Shown one piece after another: positions 25,359-34,347 of a DNA stretch of 56,255 nucleotides. The translations under genes were made by a program, and so were the position numbers. Below the pieces are notes generated by a model. It worked only from the letters and a program-made list of their open reading frames with translations, was not told where the DNA came from and did no database searches. The DNA is from Bacilli bacterium (lineage in GTDB: Bacteria > Bacillota_I > Bacilli_A > RF39 > UBA660). The stretch lies in assembly GCA_028694645.1 (NCBI GenBank), contig JAQVKM010000006.1:1-56255 (forward strand), written 5' to 3'. Position 1 is the first letter of the stretch. Each line of letters starts with the position of its first letter.

Positions 25359-25387
25359 TTGACTTATTAAAATATATTTAATATAAT
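25359..25387 (+). promoter_or_regulatory. SigA promoter of the second c-di-GMP riboswitch unit
   Basis: TTGACT (25359-25364), 17-base spacer, TATAAT (25382-25387); the flanking bases match the promoter at 8303-8331. Confidence 0.85.
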
Positions 25388-25401
25388 TTAAATATAATAT
25401 A

Positions 25402-25480
25402 TTAGCAAAATTTATGAAAATAAATGACGCAAAACTTTAGAGCCTAAAAATTCATTTGAATTTATGGTAGTCAGTTGCAC
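25402..25480 (+). promoter_or_regulatory. Cyclic-di-GMP-I (GEMM-I) riboswitch aptamer, copy 2
   Basis: Nearly identical to the aptamer at 8346-8424: GCAA (25405-25408) pairs with TTGC (25475-25478), GAAA-loop hairpin, GACGCAAAAC, AGCCTAA (AACCTAA in copy 1, this copy being closer to the GEMM consensus CCTAA junction) and TGGTAGTCAGTTGC. It controls the single pilin-BspA gene at 25535. The two leaders match for roughly 180 bases through to the start codon, so one is a recent duplicate of the other. Confidence 0.88.
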
Positions 25481-25502
25481 ATTAAATAAATGTGCTTTTT
25501 TT
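25477..25502 (+). terminator. Riboswitch-controlled terminator, copy 2
   Basis: GCACATT (25477-25483) / AATGTGC (25489-25495) with seven T. The loop sequence differs from copy 1 while the stem is conserved, which supports selection on the hairpin. Confidence 0.88.
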
Positions 25503-25534
25503 GTTAAAAAATATTTGTAAACGTTGGAGGATTT

Positions 25535-26962
25535 ATGAAAAAAGGATTTACATTAATTGAGTTGTTAGCAGTAATAGTAATACTAGCAGTTATAGCTTTA
25601 ATAGCTGTACCTAGTATAATGGGAATAATAACTAAAGCTAAAAGAGGAGGAGCAGAATCTAGTGCTTATAATTATGTCAAAGCAGTAGAATTATTAGTTG
25701 CAACTTCACAAATCAAATCTACTTCATTTGGAGATTTTGAGGGAGAATATCCTGTTGATTTATTTAATGAAACAAATTTAGTTAAAGGAACAGCACCAAG
25801 TGATGGAACAGTTTCTTTAGATACTTCAGGAATAGTAAATAATGCAATATTATGTATAAATGGATTTAAAGTTGCTTATGATGGTAAATATGCAAATGTA
25901 GTGTCAGATAATTGTAATTATATGGGGCCTTCAGTTACAGATGGCAATGTTCTTGTGGAAAGACCAATTAATACTATAAATCATGAAACTTATGAAGGAA
26001 AATATTTTTGGACGACTGATTATAGTGGTACATTATTATCTATATCATTTGTTAATTATATAGATACAACAGGAGCTATAGAACAATTTGATTTATCAGC
26101 AGAGCAAAATAATTCAATTATAGGATGGATAGTAGAGGATGCAAAAAATTCTGGCTATTATAATTTATATATAGGAAGTACTAAAAAAATATATGCAAAT
26201 CCTAATTCATCATATTTGTTTGCAAACTTTCATGACATTACTTTACTAAACTTAGATAATTTTGATACATCATTAGTAACTGATATGTCATATATTTTTA
26301 AGTCACTTTATGATTTGACTAGTTTAGATTTAAGTAGTTTTAATACATCAAATGTAACAAATATGCTAGGAATGTTTTCTAGTCTTACAACGCTAACAAG
26401 TTTAGATGTAAGTAATTTTGATACATCCAATGTAACAAATATGTCAAATATGTTTCATGATTTAAGATTATTAACTACTTTGAATTTAGGCTCTTTTGAT
26501 ACATCCAATGTAACTGATATGTCATATATGTTTAGTTCAATGTATTCTTTAACAAGTCTAGAAATAAGCTCATTAGATACATCAAAAGTAGAAAATATGA
26601 ATAATATGTTTAATTCATTATCTTCAATTACAAATTTAGATATCAGTACTTTTGACACATCAAGAGTAACTAATATGTCATCTATGTTTAGAGATATGAG
26701 TTCAATAACAAGTTTAAATTCAAGTAGTTTTAATACATCAAGCGTGACAGATATGTCATATATGTTTTATGGAATAACTAAGATAACATCATTAAATATA
26801 AGTAATTTTGATACAATACAAGTAACAAATATGTCATCTATGTTTAGAATGGATTCATTACTTAAAAATATATATGTGGGTCCTAATTGGACAACTTCTA
26901 GTGCATATACATCATATATGTTCTATAATTGTGGAACATCTACTGTAACATTAATATCTTAA
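25535..26962 (+). CDS. Pilin-signal surface protein with eight or more DUF285 repeats
   Basis: 475 residues. Pilin signal peptide as in the other paralogues (KKG|FTLIELLAVIVI), pilin domain to about 130 ending in ILCINGFKVAYDGK and VVSDNCN, a linker with FVNYIDTTGAIEQFDLS and SIIGWIVED, then eight BspA/DUF285 repeats (about 240-445; cores such as LTSLDVSNFDTSNVTNM and SSMF). The C-terminus has an extra GPNWTTSSAYTSYMFYNCGTS, a terminating cap common in DUF285 proteins. One gene per transcript: promoter, c-di-GMP aptamer and terminator lie directly upstream and a terminator directly downstream. It is probably exported and displayed by a type IV-like pilus assembly encoded elsewhere. Confidence 0.88.
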   Translation: MKKGFTLIELLAVIVILAVIALIAVPSIMGIITKAKRGGAESSAYNYVKAVELLVATSQIKSTSFGDFEGEYPVDLFNETNLVKGTAPSDGTVSLDTSGIVNNAILCINGFKVAYDGKYANVVSDNCNYMGPSVTDGNVLVERPINTINHETYEGKYFWTTDYSGTLLSISFVNYIDTTGAIEQFDLSAEQNNSIIGWIVEDAKNSGYYNLYIGSTKKIYANPNSSYLFANFHDITLLNLDNFDTSLVTDMSYIFKSLYDLTSLDLSSFNTSNVTNMLGMFSSLTTLTSLDVSNFDTSNVTNMSNMFHDLRLLTTLNLGSFDTSNVTDMSYMFSSMYSLTSLEISSLDTSKVENMNNMFNSLSSITNLDISTFDTSRVTNMSSMFRDMSSITSLNSSSFNTSSVTDMSYMFYGITKITSLNISNFDTIQVTNMSSMFRMDSLLKNIYVGPNWTTSSAYTSYMFYNCGTSTVTLIS

Positions 26963-26983
26963 AAGTAGGAAACTACTTTTTTT
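26961..26983 (+). terminator. Terminator after the second pilin-BspA cassette
   Basis: AAAAGTAG, GAAA loop, CTACTTTT and T run; the same hairpin as at 25296-25317. Confidence 0.85.
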
Positions 26984-27067
26984 GTTTAATAATTAAAATA
27001 AAAGTATATTTTACTTTCGTTTTTTTGATATATATGATAAACTATTAAAAGTTGGGAAGTGGTTAAT

Positions 27068-28666
27068 ATGTTAAGAGCAAATAACGTAAGTGTTACATTT
27101 GGAACAAGAACTTTATTTAAAGATGTAAATATAGAATTTAAAGATGATAATTGTTATGGAATTATAGGAGCTAATGGAGCTGGAAAATCTACTTTTTTAA
27201 AAGTCCTTAGTGGTGAATTAGAAACTACTAAAGGAGATATAACAATTGGTAAAAGTGAAAGATTATCTGTTTTAAAACAAAATCATAATGAATTTGATGA
27301 ATATCCAGTATTAGAAACAGTAATAATGGGAGATAGTGAATTATATAGCATTATGAAAGAAAAAGAAGCTTTATATATGAAACCTGATTTTAGTATCGAA
27401 GACGGAATTAAAGTAGGTGAATTAGAAGCTCGTTTTGAAGAAAAAAACGGTTGGCAAGCAGAAAGTGATGCAGCTATTTTATTGGCTGGATTAGGTTTAG
27501 ATAATAATTTATATGATAAAACAATGAAAGAATTAAAAGATAGACAAAAAGTTAAAGTCTTATTAGCTAGAGCTTTATTTGGTAATCCAGATATATTACT
27601 TTTAGATGAACCTACTAATGGATTAGATTTAAAAAGTAAAATGTGGTTAGAAGAATTCTTAATTAATTTTAAAAATACTGTTTTAGTAGTTTCACATGAT
27701 AGACACTTTTTAAATAAAGTATGTACACATATGGTAGATATTGATTATTCAGCTATTAATTTATTTATTGGAAACTATGACTTTTGGTTTAAATCTAGTG
27801 AATTAATTCAAAAACAAATGAAAGACTCTAATAAACGAAAAGAAGAAAAAATGAAAGAATTACAAGATTTCATAGCTCGTTTTAGTGCAAATGCTTCTAA
27901 ATCAAAACAAGCTACATCAAGAAAAAAATCATTAGAAAAAATAGTTTTAGATGAAATTAAACCATCAAGTAGAAAATATCCATATATTAATTTTGAAATA
28001 GAAAAAGCATTGGGAAGAGAAGTTATTTCTTTAGAAAAAGTTTGTTATACAGAAAATAATAAAGAAATATTAAAAAACATTAACATAACAATAAGACCAG
28101 ATGATAAAATAGCTTTAATAGGAGATAATGAGTTAGGTAAAACGACATTACTTAGAATCATATCAGGAGAATTAGCACCTACTAGTGGAACAATTAAATA
28201 TGGTTCAACTGTTAAAATTGGTTATTTTGCTAAAAATCATGATGAACATTTTCAAGATGATGTTGATTTAATAGAATTATTAAGAAGATATTCAGAAAAT
28301 AAAGATGAAAGCTTTATTAGAGGATTTTTAGGAAGAATGTTATTTTCTGGAGAAGAAGCTAAAAAATCAGCAAAAGTATTATCTGGAGGAGAAAAGGTCA
28401 GAGTAATGTTATCTAAAATAATGTTAGAAAAAGGAAATGTATTACTTTTAGATGAACCTACTAATCATTTAGATATTGAATCAATTACATCCTTAAATGA
28501 AGGTTTAGAAAGATATACTGGAGCACTAATATTTGCATCATTTGATCAAGAATTAATTGAAAGTATTAGTAATAGATTAATAGAAATAAAAGAAGACGGA
28601 ACTTATCGTGATAAACAAATGAGTTATGAAGAATATATTGAAAAATTTGGAATTGATGAAAAATAA
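27068..28666 (+). CDS. ABC-F family ATPase (YkpA/YbiT-like)
   Basis: 532 residues with two ABC domains and no membrane segment, so a soluble ABC-F protein acting on the ribosome rather than a transporter. Domain 1 (about 1-245): GANGAGKST Walker A, LLLDEPTNGLD Walker B and a degenerate signature (LKDRQKVKVLLARAL in place of LSGGQ). A charged linker (about 250-300) follows. Domain 2 (about 320-530): GDNELGKTT, LSGGEKVRVMLS, LLLDEPTNHLD. The weakened first signature and the NEL-x-KTT Walker A are typical of the YkpA/YbiT subgroup. Start ATG 27068, with GGGAAGTGG upstream; an upstream GTG at 27059 is part of that RBS. Confidence 0.92.
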   Translation: MLRANNVSVTFGTRTLFKDVNIEFKDDNCYGIIGANGAGKSTFLKVLSGELETTKGDITIGKSERLSVLKQNHNEFDEYPVLETVIMGDSELYSIMKEKEALYMKPDFSIEDGIKVGELEARFEEKNGWQAESDAAILLAGLGLDNNLYDKTMKELKDRQKVKVLLARALFGNPDILLLDEPTNGLDLKSKMWLEEFLINFKNTVLVVSHDRHFLNKVCTHMVDIDYSAINLFIGNYDFWFKSSELIQKQMKDSNKRKEEKMKELQDFIARFSANASKSKQATSRKKSLEKIVLDEIKPSSRKYPYINFEIEKALGREVISLEKVCYTENNKEILKNINITIRPDDKIALIGDNELGKTTLLRIISGELAPTSGTIKYGSTVKIGYFAKNHDEHFQDDVDLIELLRRYSENKDESFIRGFLGRMLFSGEEAKKSAKVLSGGEKVRVMLSKIMLEKGNVLLLDEPTNHLDIESITSLNEGLERYTGALIFASFDQELIESISNRLIEIKEDGTYRDKQMSYEEYIEKFGIDEK

Positions 28667-28679
28667 ATGTCAATAATAT

Positions 28680-28701
28680 AAAAAGGGTAAAACCTTTTTT
28701 T
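28680..28701 (+). terminator. Terminator of the ABC-F gene
   Basis: AAAAAGG (28680-28686) / CCTTTTTT with T run, ending right at the -35 of the trxB promoter. Confidence 0.75.
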
Positions 28702-28702
28702 C

Positions 28703-28731
28703 TTGACAAAAAATAAATCATTAAATACAAT
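28703..28731 (+). promoter_or_regulatory. SigA promoter of trxB
   Basis: TTGACA (28703-28708), 17-base spacer, TACAAT (28726-28731). Its position shows that translation cannot begin at the upstream in-frame codon and supports ATG 28754. Confidence 0.85.
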
Positions 28732-28753
28732 TGATATAGAAAGAGTGATAAAT

Positions 28754-29641
28754 ATGTATGATATTATTATAATAGGAGCAGGAATAGCAGGAATTACCTC
28801 TGCTATATATGCAAGTCGAGCTAATAAAAAAATATTAATAATAGAAAGTTTAGTATATGGAGGACAAATAGTCAATTCTCCAAAGGTAGAAAATTATCCA
28901 GGAATAAAAGAAATATCTGGAGTTGATTTATCTAATGCATTATATGAACAAGCAAAAAATTTAGAAGTTCCATTTGCATTTGAAAAAGTAATTCAAATAA
29001 AAAAAGAAGATAAAATAAATATCATTAAAACAAATAATAATACTTATCAAACTAAAACAATTATTATAGCTACTGGAACAATAAATAGAAAATTACAAAT
29101 GGAAAATGAAGATAAATTAATTGGTAAAGGAATATCATATTGTGCAACTTGTGATGGAGCTCTTTATAAAAATAAAGATGTAGCTGTGATAGGTGGAGGC
29201 AATACGGCTTTAGAAGAAGCAATATTTTTATCTACATATTGTAATAAAGTATATTTAATAAATAGAACTAATAAATTTAAAGGTGAAAATAAATATATAG
29301 AACAAATAAAAAAAATAAATAATATTGAAATAATAATGAATGAATCTGTTACTAAAATAAATGGTGAAAATAGCTTGGAAAGTATAGATTTAATTAATAA
29401 ATCAATAAATATTGAAGGATTATTTATTGCCATTGGTCAAATTCCAAATACAGAAATATTTAAAGACATTATTAACATAGATGAATATGGATATATTATA
29501 TCTGATGAATCATGTAAAACAAATATTCAAAATATATTTGTAGCTGGAGATTGTCGTACAAAAAATTTAAGACAATTAATAACAGCTTCTGCTGATGGGG
29601 CTATAGCTGTTAATGAAGCTTTAAAATATTTAAATAATTAA
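28754..29641 (+). CDS. trxB: Thioredoxin reductase
   Basis: NADPH-dependent flavoprotein that reduces thioredoxin. 295 residues from ATG 28754, slightly short of the usual ~310. Seen: FAD-binding GAGIAGITSAIYA (about 8-20), YGGQIVNSP-x-ENYPG, the redox pair CATC in SYCATCDGAL (about 130-133), NADPH-binding GGGNTALEEA, and the C-terminal FVAGDCRTKNLRQLITASADGAIA that contacts FAD. All catalytic elements are intact. It stands alone between two terminators, with its own strong promoter. Confidence 0.95.
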   Translation: MYDIIIIGAGIAGITSAIYASRANKKILIIESLVYGGQIVNSPKVENYPGIKEISGVDLSNALYEQAKNLEVPFAFEKVIQIKKEDKINIIKTNNNTYQTKTIIIATGTINRKLQMENEDKLIGKGISYCATCDGALYKNKDVAVIGGGNTALEEAIFLSTYCNKVYLINRTNKFKGENKYIEQIKKINNIEIIMNESVTKINGENSLESIDLINKSINIEGLFIAIGQIPNTEIFKDIINIDEYGYIISDESCKTNIQNIFVAGDCRTKNLRQLITASADGAIAVNEALKYLNN

Positions 29642-29664
29642 ACATATTTAATATGTTTTTTTTA
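29641..29664 (+). terminator. Terminator of trxB
   Basis: AACATAT (29641-29647) / ATATGTT (29651-29657) followed by a T run. Confidence 0.82.
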
Positions 29665-29678
29665 AAATCATATTATTA

Positions 29679-29687
29679 TGATATAAT
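29679..29687 (+). promoter_or_regulatory. Extended -10 promoter of the Bce-type two-component genes
   Basis: TGATATAAT 18 bases before the ATG at 29705. Confidence 0.6.
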
Positions 29688-29704
29688 TAAATAGGTGATT
29701 ATTT

Positions 29705-30367
29705 ATGAAAAAAATACTAATAATTGAAGATGAAATAAAATTAAGAGAAGAATTAAAAACTTTTTTAGAAAATAATGGATATCAAGTACATTTAATAATT
29801 GAATTTAATAATTTAATAAATAATATATTAAATTCAAATTGTGATTTAATTTTATTAGACATAAATTTACCTGATAATGATGGACAATTTATATGTAAAG
29901 AACTTAGAAAAATGATAACTACACCAATTATAATGGTTACTAGCAAAAACACTGAATTAGATGAAATATTAAGTATTAATTATGGAGCAGATGATTTTAT
30001 CATCAAACCATATAATCCTCAAGTACTGCTAGCTAGAATAAATCGTCTTTTAAATAGATATGAAAATAAAGAAAATATTATTAATTATAAAGATATAAAA
30101 TTAGATATTTCTAAATCAATAATTATAAAACAAAATACAATAATTGATTTAACTAAAAATGAACTTAAAATATTATATTATTTATTAAATAATATTGGAA
30201 AAATAATATCAAGAGAAGAACTTATGGATTATTTATGGGATAACAATGAATTTGTTGATGATAATACATTAACAGTAAATATAAATAGATTAAGAACAAA
30301 ATTAGAAGAAATTGAATTAAAAGATGTTATTATTACTAAAAGAAAACAAGGATATATAATATTATGA
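29705..30367 (+). CDS. OmpR-family response regulator (BceR-like)
   Basis: 220 residues. Receiver domain 1-115 with acidic pocket EDE (8-10), phospho-acceptor Asp 52 in LLDINLPDNDG, Thr/Ser in MVTS (about 77-80) and Lys 101 in IIKPYNP. Winged-helix DNA-binding domain about 125-220 (LTKNELKILYYLLNN, RTKLEE, TKRKQGYIIL). It overlaps the histidine kinase start by four bases (ATGA), so translation is coupled. With the kinase and the following ABC pair it forms a module of the BceRS-BceAB type, which senses and counters antimicrobial peptides at the membrane. Confidence 0.93.
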   Translation: MKKILIIEDEIKLREELKTFLENNGYQVHLIIEFNNLINNILNSNCDLILLDINLPDNDGQFICKELRKMITTPIIMVTSKNTELDEILSINYGADDFIIKPYNPQVLLARINRLLNRYENKENIINYKDIKLDISKSIIIKQNTIIDLTKNELKILYYLLNNIGKIISREELMDYLWDNNEFVDDNTLTVNINRLRTKLEEIELKDVIITKRKQGYIIL

Positions 30368-31371
30368 AATTAATAAATTACATAAAAAATAAATATATAT
30401 CAATTTTTTTTAATATTATAATTTATATATTAATTATGTTATTATTAATAATATTTAATGTTAATTTTTATTTAATAATAATAATTTCACTTCTTCTTTT
30501 ATGTACATATATATTAAATTTAAGTTTTGATTTTATAAAAAGAAAATTATTTTATCATAACTTTTCAAAACACTTAAATAATTTAGATCAAAAATACTTA
30601 ATAACAGAAATAATAAAAGAATGTAATTTTATAGATGGACAAATATTTTTAGAATATTTATATGATATAAATAAATCTATGCATGAAAATGTTAATAAAT
30701 ATAAATTAAATAAAAATGAGTTTAAAGAATATATAGAATTATGGTGTCATGAAATTAAAACACCTATTGCAACAAGTAAATTAATTATAGAAAATAATAG
30801 TAATGATATAACAAATAGTATATTAGAAGAAGTAGAAGCTATTGACAAATTTGTTGAACAAGTATTATTTTATTCAAGAAGTAATACAGTAGAAAAAGAC
30901 TATATTATAGCTGTAACTGATTTAAAAAAGGTTATTGAAAATATTATTAGAGAAAACAAAAAAGTATTAATAAGAAAAAAAATAAAAATTGAAATAAATG
31001 AATTACCTACAGTAAAAACAGATATTAAATGGATTCATTTTATTATTAATCAAATAATTTCTAATAGTATTAAATATGGTAAAGGAAATAATGATTGTAT
31101 TAAAATATATTCTAAAATAAATAAAAACAACACAATGTTAATGATTGAAGATAATGGTATTGGTATAGAAGAAAATGAAATAGCAAAAGTTTTTGATAAA
31201 GGATTTACAGGAAGTAATGGAAGAAAAAAATATAATTCAACAGGAATTGGACTATATTTATGTAAAAAACTATGTTTAAAACTTGGACATGATATATATA
31301 TAAGTTCTAAAATAAATGAAAAAACAATAATAACAATAATATTTCCAAATAATGATTTAACAATGAAATAA
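30364..31371 (+). CDS. Intramembrane-sensing histidine kinase (BceS-like)
   Basis: 335 residues. Two closely spaced transmembrane helices (about 12-33 and 36-55) with almost no extracellular loop, the hallmark of BceS-type intramembrane-sensing kinases that take their signal from the ABC transporter. H box ELWCHEIKTPIATSK with phospho-acceptor His 129; N box IISNSIKYGKG, G1 IEDNGIGIEE, and G2 STGIGLYLCKKL are all present, so it should be active. Partner regulator is the overlapping upstream gene. Confidence 0.93.
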   Translation: MKLINYIKNKYISIFFNIIIYILIMLLLIIFNVNFYLIIIISLLLLCTYILNLSFDFIKRKLFYHNFSKHLNNLDQKYLITEIIKECNFIDGQIFLEYLYDINKSMHENVNKYKLNKNEFKEYIELWCHEIKTPIATSKLIIENNSNDITNSILEEVEAIDKFVEQVLFYSRSNTVEKDYIIAVTDLKKVIENIIRENKKVLIRKKIKIEINELPTVKTDIKWIHFIINQIISNSIKYGKGNNDCIKIYSKINKNNTMLMIEDNGIGIEENEIAKVFDKGFTGSNGRKKYNSTGIGLYLCKKLCLKLGHDIYISSKINEKTIITIIFPNNDLTMK

Positions 31372-31394
31372 CCTTACAAAGATGTAAGGTTTTG
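31370..31394 (+). terminator. Hairpin between the kinase and ABC transporter genes
   Basis: AACCTTACA (31370-31378) / TGTAAGGTT (31383-31391) starting at the stop codon, with only a short T tract. It may partly separate sensor and transporter transcription. Confidence 0.65.
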
Positions 31395-31454
31395 TAATAT
31401 AAATCGATGGTAATAAATTATAAAAATATATATAATTGTTTATGAGGTGAAAAA

Positions 31455-32222
31455 ATGGAAGAAATATTAAAAATTGAAAAAATTGAAAAATATTATGGAA
31501 ATAAAGGAAACATTACTAAAGCTGTAGATAATATATCTTTTAGTGTAAATAAAGGGGAATTTGTTTCAATAATGGGAGCTAGTGGAAGTGGTAAAACAAC
31601 ATTACTAAATTGTATATCAACAATAGATAAAGTTACTACTGGAAATATATATATAGGAAATGATAATATCACTAAATTAAAAGGAAATGCATTAAATAAA
31701 TTTAGAAGAGAAGAATTAGGATTTATTTTTCAAGATTTTAATTTATTAGATACATTAACAGCATATGAAAATATAGCTTTAGCTTTAACAATAAATAAAG
31801 AAAAAATTAAAAATATTGAAACAAAAATATATGAAGTAGCTAAAGAGCTAGAAATAACAGATGTCTTAAATAAATATCCATATCAAATGAGTGGAGGTCA
31901 AAGACAAAGAGTAGCATCAGCAAGAGCTATTGTTACTAAACCAAAACTTATTTTAGCAGATGAACCAACAGGAGCTTTAGATTCTAAAGCATCAAGAATG
32001 TTATTAGAAAAATTTGTTAATTTAAATGATGATTTAAAAGCAACAATTTTAATGGTAACACATGATGCTTTTACAGCAAGTTATTCAGATAGAATTATCT
32101 TTATAAAAGATGGAAAAATATTTAATGAAATATCAAAAGGTAATAAATCAAGAAAAGAATTTTTTGAAAACATTATCGAAATAGTTACCTTACTTGGAGG
32201 TGACTTGAACAATGTTATCTAA
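31455..32222 (+). CDS. ABC transporter ATP-binding protein (BceA-like)
   Basis: 255 residues. Walker A GASGSGKTT, Q-loop FIFQDFNLLD, signature MSGGQRQRVASARA, Walker B LILADEPTGALD and the H-loop VTHD are all present. The family is the MacB/LolD/BceA type that powers FtsX-like permeases. Start ATG 31455 with GAGGTGA at 31444-31450. The 3' end overlaps the permease start by 11 bases with RBS GGAGGTGA inside this gene, so both are translated together. In this context it acts in resistance to, and sensing of, peptide antibiotics such as those binding lipid II intermediates. Confidence 0.95.
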   Translation: MEEILKIEKIEKYYGNKGNITKAVDNISFSVNKGEFVSIMGASGSGKTTLLNCISTIDKVTTGNIYIGNDNITKLKGNALNKFRREELGFIFQDFNLLDTLTAYENIALALTINKEKIKNIETKIYEVAKELEITDVLNKYPYQMSGGQRQRVASARAIVTKPKLILADEPTGALDSKASRMLLEKFVNLNDDLKATILMVTHDAFTASYSDRIIFIKDGKIFNEISKGNKSRKEFFENIIEIVTLLGGDLNNVI

Positions 32223-34248
32223 GTTATCAATAAACAATATTAAAAAAAGTATAAAAGATTATAGTATATATTTTTTTACATTAATTTTTGCTGTTTCAAT
32301 GTTTTATATGTTTAATTCATTAGATGCACAAAATTCAATGTTACATTTAAATAAATCAAAAATGGAAATAGCTGCTGCTTTAGTCATGATTTTAAATTAT
32401 GTATCTGTTTTTGTATCGGTAATACTAGGTTTTTTAATAGTATATTCTAATAATTTTTTAATTAAAAGAAGAAAAAAAGAAATTGGCTTATATTTAACCT
32501 TAGGAATGAGTAAAAGAAAAGTATCAACTATTTTAGTTATTGAAACAATTATAATTGGTATTATTTCTTTGATTATTGGTTTGATATGTGGAATAGGTCT
32601 ATCACAATTTATATCTATTTTTACGGCCAAACTATTTGAAGTTGATATGAATAAATTTGCTTTTATATTTTCAACATCAGCTTTATATAAAACAATTGTT
32701 TATTTTGGTATTATATTTATTTTAGTAATGTTATTTAACATTATTACTTTATCAAGATATAAATTAATTGATTTATTAACAGCTAGTCGAAAAAATGAAA
32801 AAATAAAAATGCGTAATAAATATTTAACATTTATTACATTCATTATATCTATTTGTTTAATTGGATATGCATATAGTTTATTATTTGATGATGCTTTAGT
32901 TGTAATGAACTCTAAAACTTTAATAATGCTAATTTGTGGAGCTTTAGGTACTTTATTATTTTTCTATTCATTAGCAGGTTTTTTACTTAAAATAGTTGAA
33001 ATGTTAAAGCCATTATACTTAAAAGACTTAAATATGTTTACTTTAAAACAAATTAATAGCAAAATAAACACAACTGTTATTTCAAATACTGTAATAAGTT
33101 TGATGTTACTTTTGACAATTGGTATCTTATCAGGATCAATGTCAATGGCGCAAGCTTTTAATAATGATTTAAAAGAAAACAATTTAACTGATTTTACAAT
33201 TAGAACAAATGAATCATATCAAATGGATGAAAATGGTGATTATATAAAATTAGAATCATATAATCTTAATGATTTGGTAAAAGATGATAATTTTAAAAAT
33301 GTTGTAAAAAATTATGTGATATTAAATAAATATGTTGATCAAAATATTACAATTGAAAAACTTTTAACAAAACAAGATATTGATGAATTAAAAAAAGAAT
33401 ATGGTGATATGTTATCATTAGATGGTAATGTTAATATAATTAGTGAAAGTGATTATATAGAACTCATGAAATTATTTAATGAAGAAAATAAAATATTTGA
33501 TATAAGTGATGATCAATATTTAATATTATGTAATGTTGATTTTATTATTGATCACTATAAAAATGCATATCAAAATAAAACTGGAATCGTAATTGATAAT
33601 AAAAAATTACTTCCAGCTACAGACAAAATAGTAAATACAGCTATTGAAAATTATAATGCCGCAGGAAACGAAGGTTTAATAGTTGTAACTGATGAAGTTG
33701 CAAAAAATCTAGAACTATCTACAACTTTAATGGTTGGAAACTATATTTCAAATATGGATATTGATAATTTAGATGAAACATTTATGAAATATATATATGA
33801 TGAATCAGAAGGTAATTTATCAATCAGAACTAAATTAACTATGGAAGCTTCATCAGTAGGATTTAAAGCTATTGTAACGTTCATTGGTTTATATTTGGGA
33901 ATAACTTTTGCTATTAGTAGTGCGACTGTTCTAGCTATTGGACAATTATCAGAATCTAGTGATAATAAAGATAGATTTAGAGTTATCAGACAAATAGGTG
34001 CTGATAACAAAATGATAAAAAAAGCTTTATTTGTTCAAATAGCAATAGCTTTTATGTTACCATTACTAGTTGGTTTATTTCATAGTTTCTTTGGTTTAAA
34101 AGAACTAAATAGTATTATAGGAATTATGGCAAATATAGATTTAACAACAAATATTATTTTTACAACTTTATTTATACTTATTGTATATGGAGGATATTTT
34201 ATAATTACATATTTATGTAGTAAAAATATAATTAAAGAAAACAATTAA
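32212..34248 (+). CDS. ABC transporter permease (BceB-like, FtsX domains)
   Basis: 678 residues, ten predicted helices in the 1+3...+4+2-like arrangement of BceB permeases. One helix at about 20-40, an FtsX-like trio at about 55-180, further helices at 200-300, then a large extracellular domain (about 320-545) and a C-terminal FtsX domain (about 550-670) with SSATVLAIGQLSESSDNKDRFRVIRQIGAD. The extracellular domain is thought to recognise the antimicrobial peptide in this family. The module order RR-HK-ATPase-permease is complete. Ligand cannot be inferred. Confidence 0.93.
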   Translation: MLSKLSINNIKKSIKDYSIYFFTLIFAVSMFYMFNSLDAQNSMLHLNKSKMEIAAALVMILNYVSVFVSVILGFLIVYSNNFLIKRRKKEIGLYLTLGMSKRKVSTILVIETIIIGIISLIIGLICGIGLSQFISIFTAKLFEVDMNKFAFIFSTSALYKTIVYFGIIFILVMLFNIITLSRYKLIDLLTASRKNEKIKMRNKYLTFITFIISICLIGYAYSLLFDDALVVMNSKTLIMLICGALGTLLFFYSLAGFLLKIVEMLKPLYLKDLNMFTLKQINSKINTTVISNTVISLMLLLTIGILSGSMSMAQAFNNDLKENNLTDFTIRTNESYQMDENGDYIKLESYNLNDLVKDDNFKNVVKNYVILNKYVDQNITIEKLLTKQDIDELKKEYGDMLSLDGNVNIISESDYIELMKLFNEENKIFDISDDQYLILCNVDFIIDHYKNAYQNKTGIVIDNKKLLPATDKIVNTAIENYNAAGNEGLIVVTDEVAKNLELSTTLMVGNYISNMDIDNLDETFMKYIYDESEGNLSIRTKLTMEASSVGFKAIVTFIGLYLGITFAISSATVLAIGQLSESSDNKDRFRVIRQIGADNKMIKKALFVQIAIAFMLPLLVGLFHSFFGLKELNSIIGIMANIDLTTNIIFTTLFILIVYGGYFIITYLCSKNIIKENN

Positions 34249-34256
34249 TATAAAAT

Positions 34257-34285
34257 AAAACAAATTATTAAAATTTGTTTTTTTT
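34257..34285 (+). terminator. Terminator of the Bce-type module
   Basis: AAACAAATT / AATTTGTTT with a run of T. Confidence 0.85.
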
Positions 34286-34347
34286 AAATTAAAATAATAG
34301 TATAATATATATGTTGAATGATAAAGATATTTAACAGGAGGTTATTT

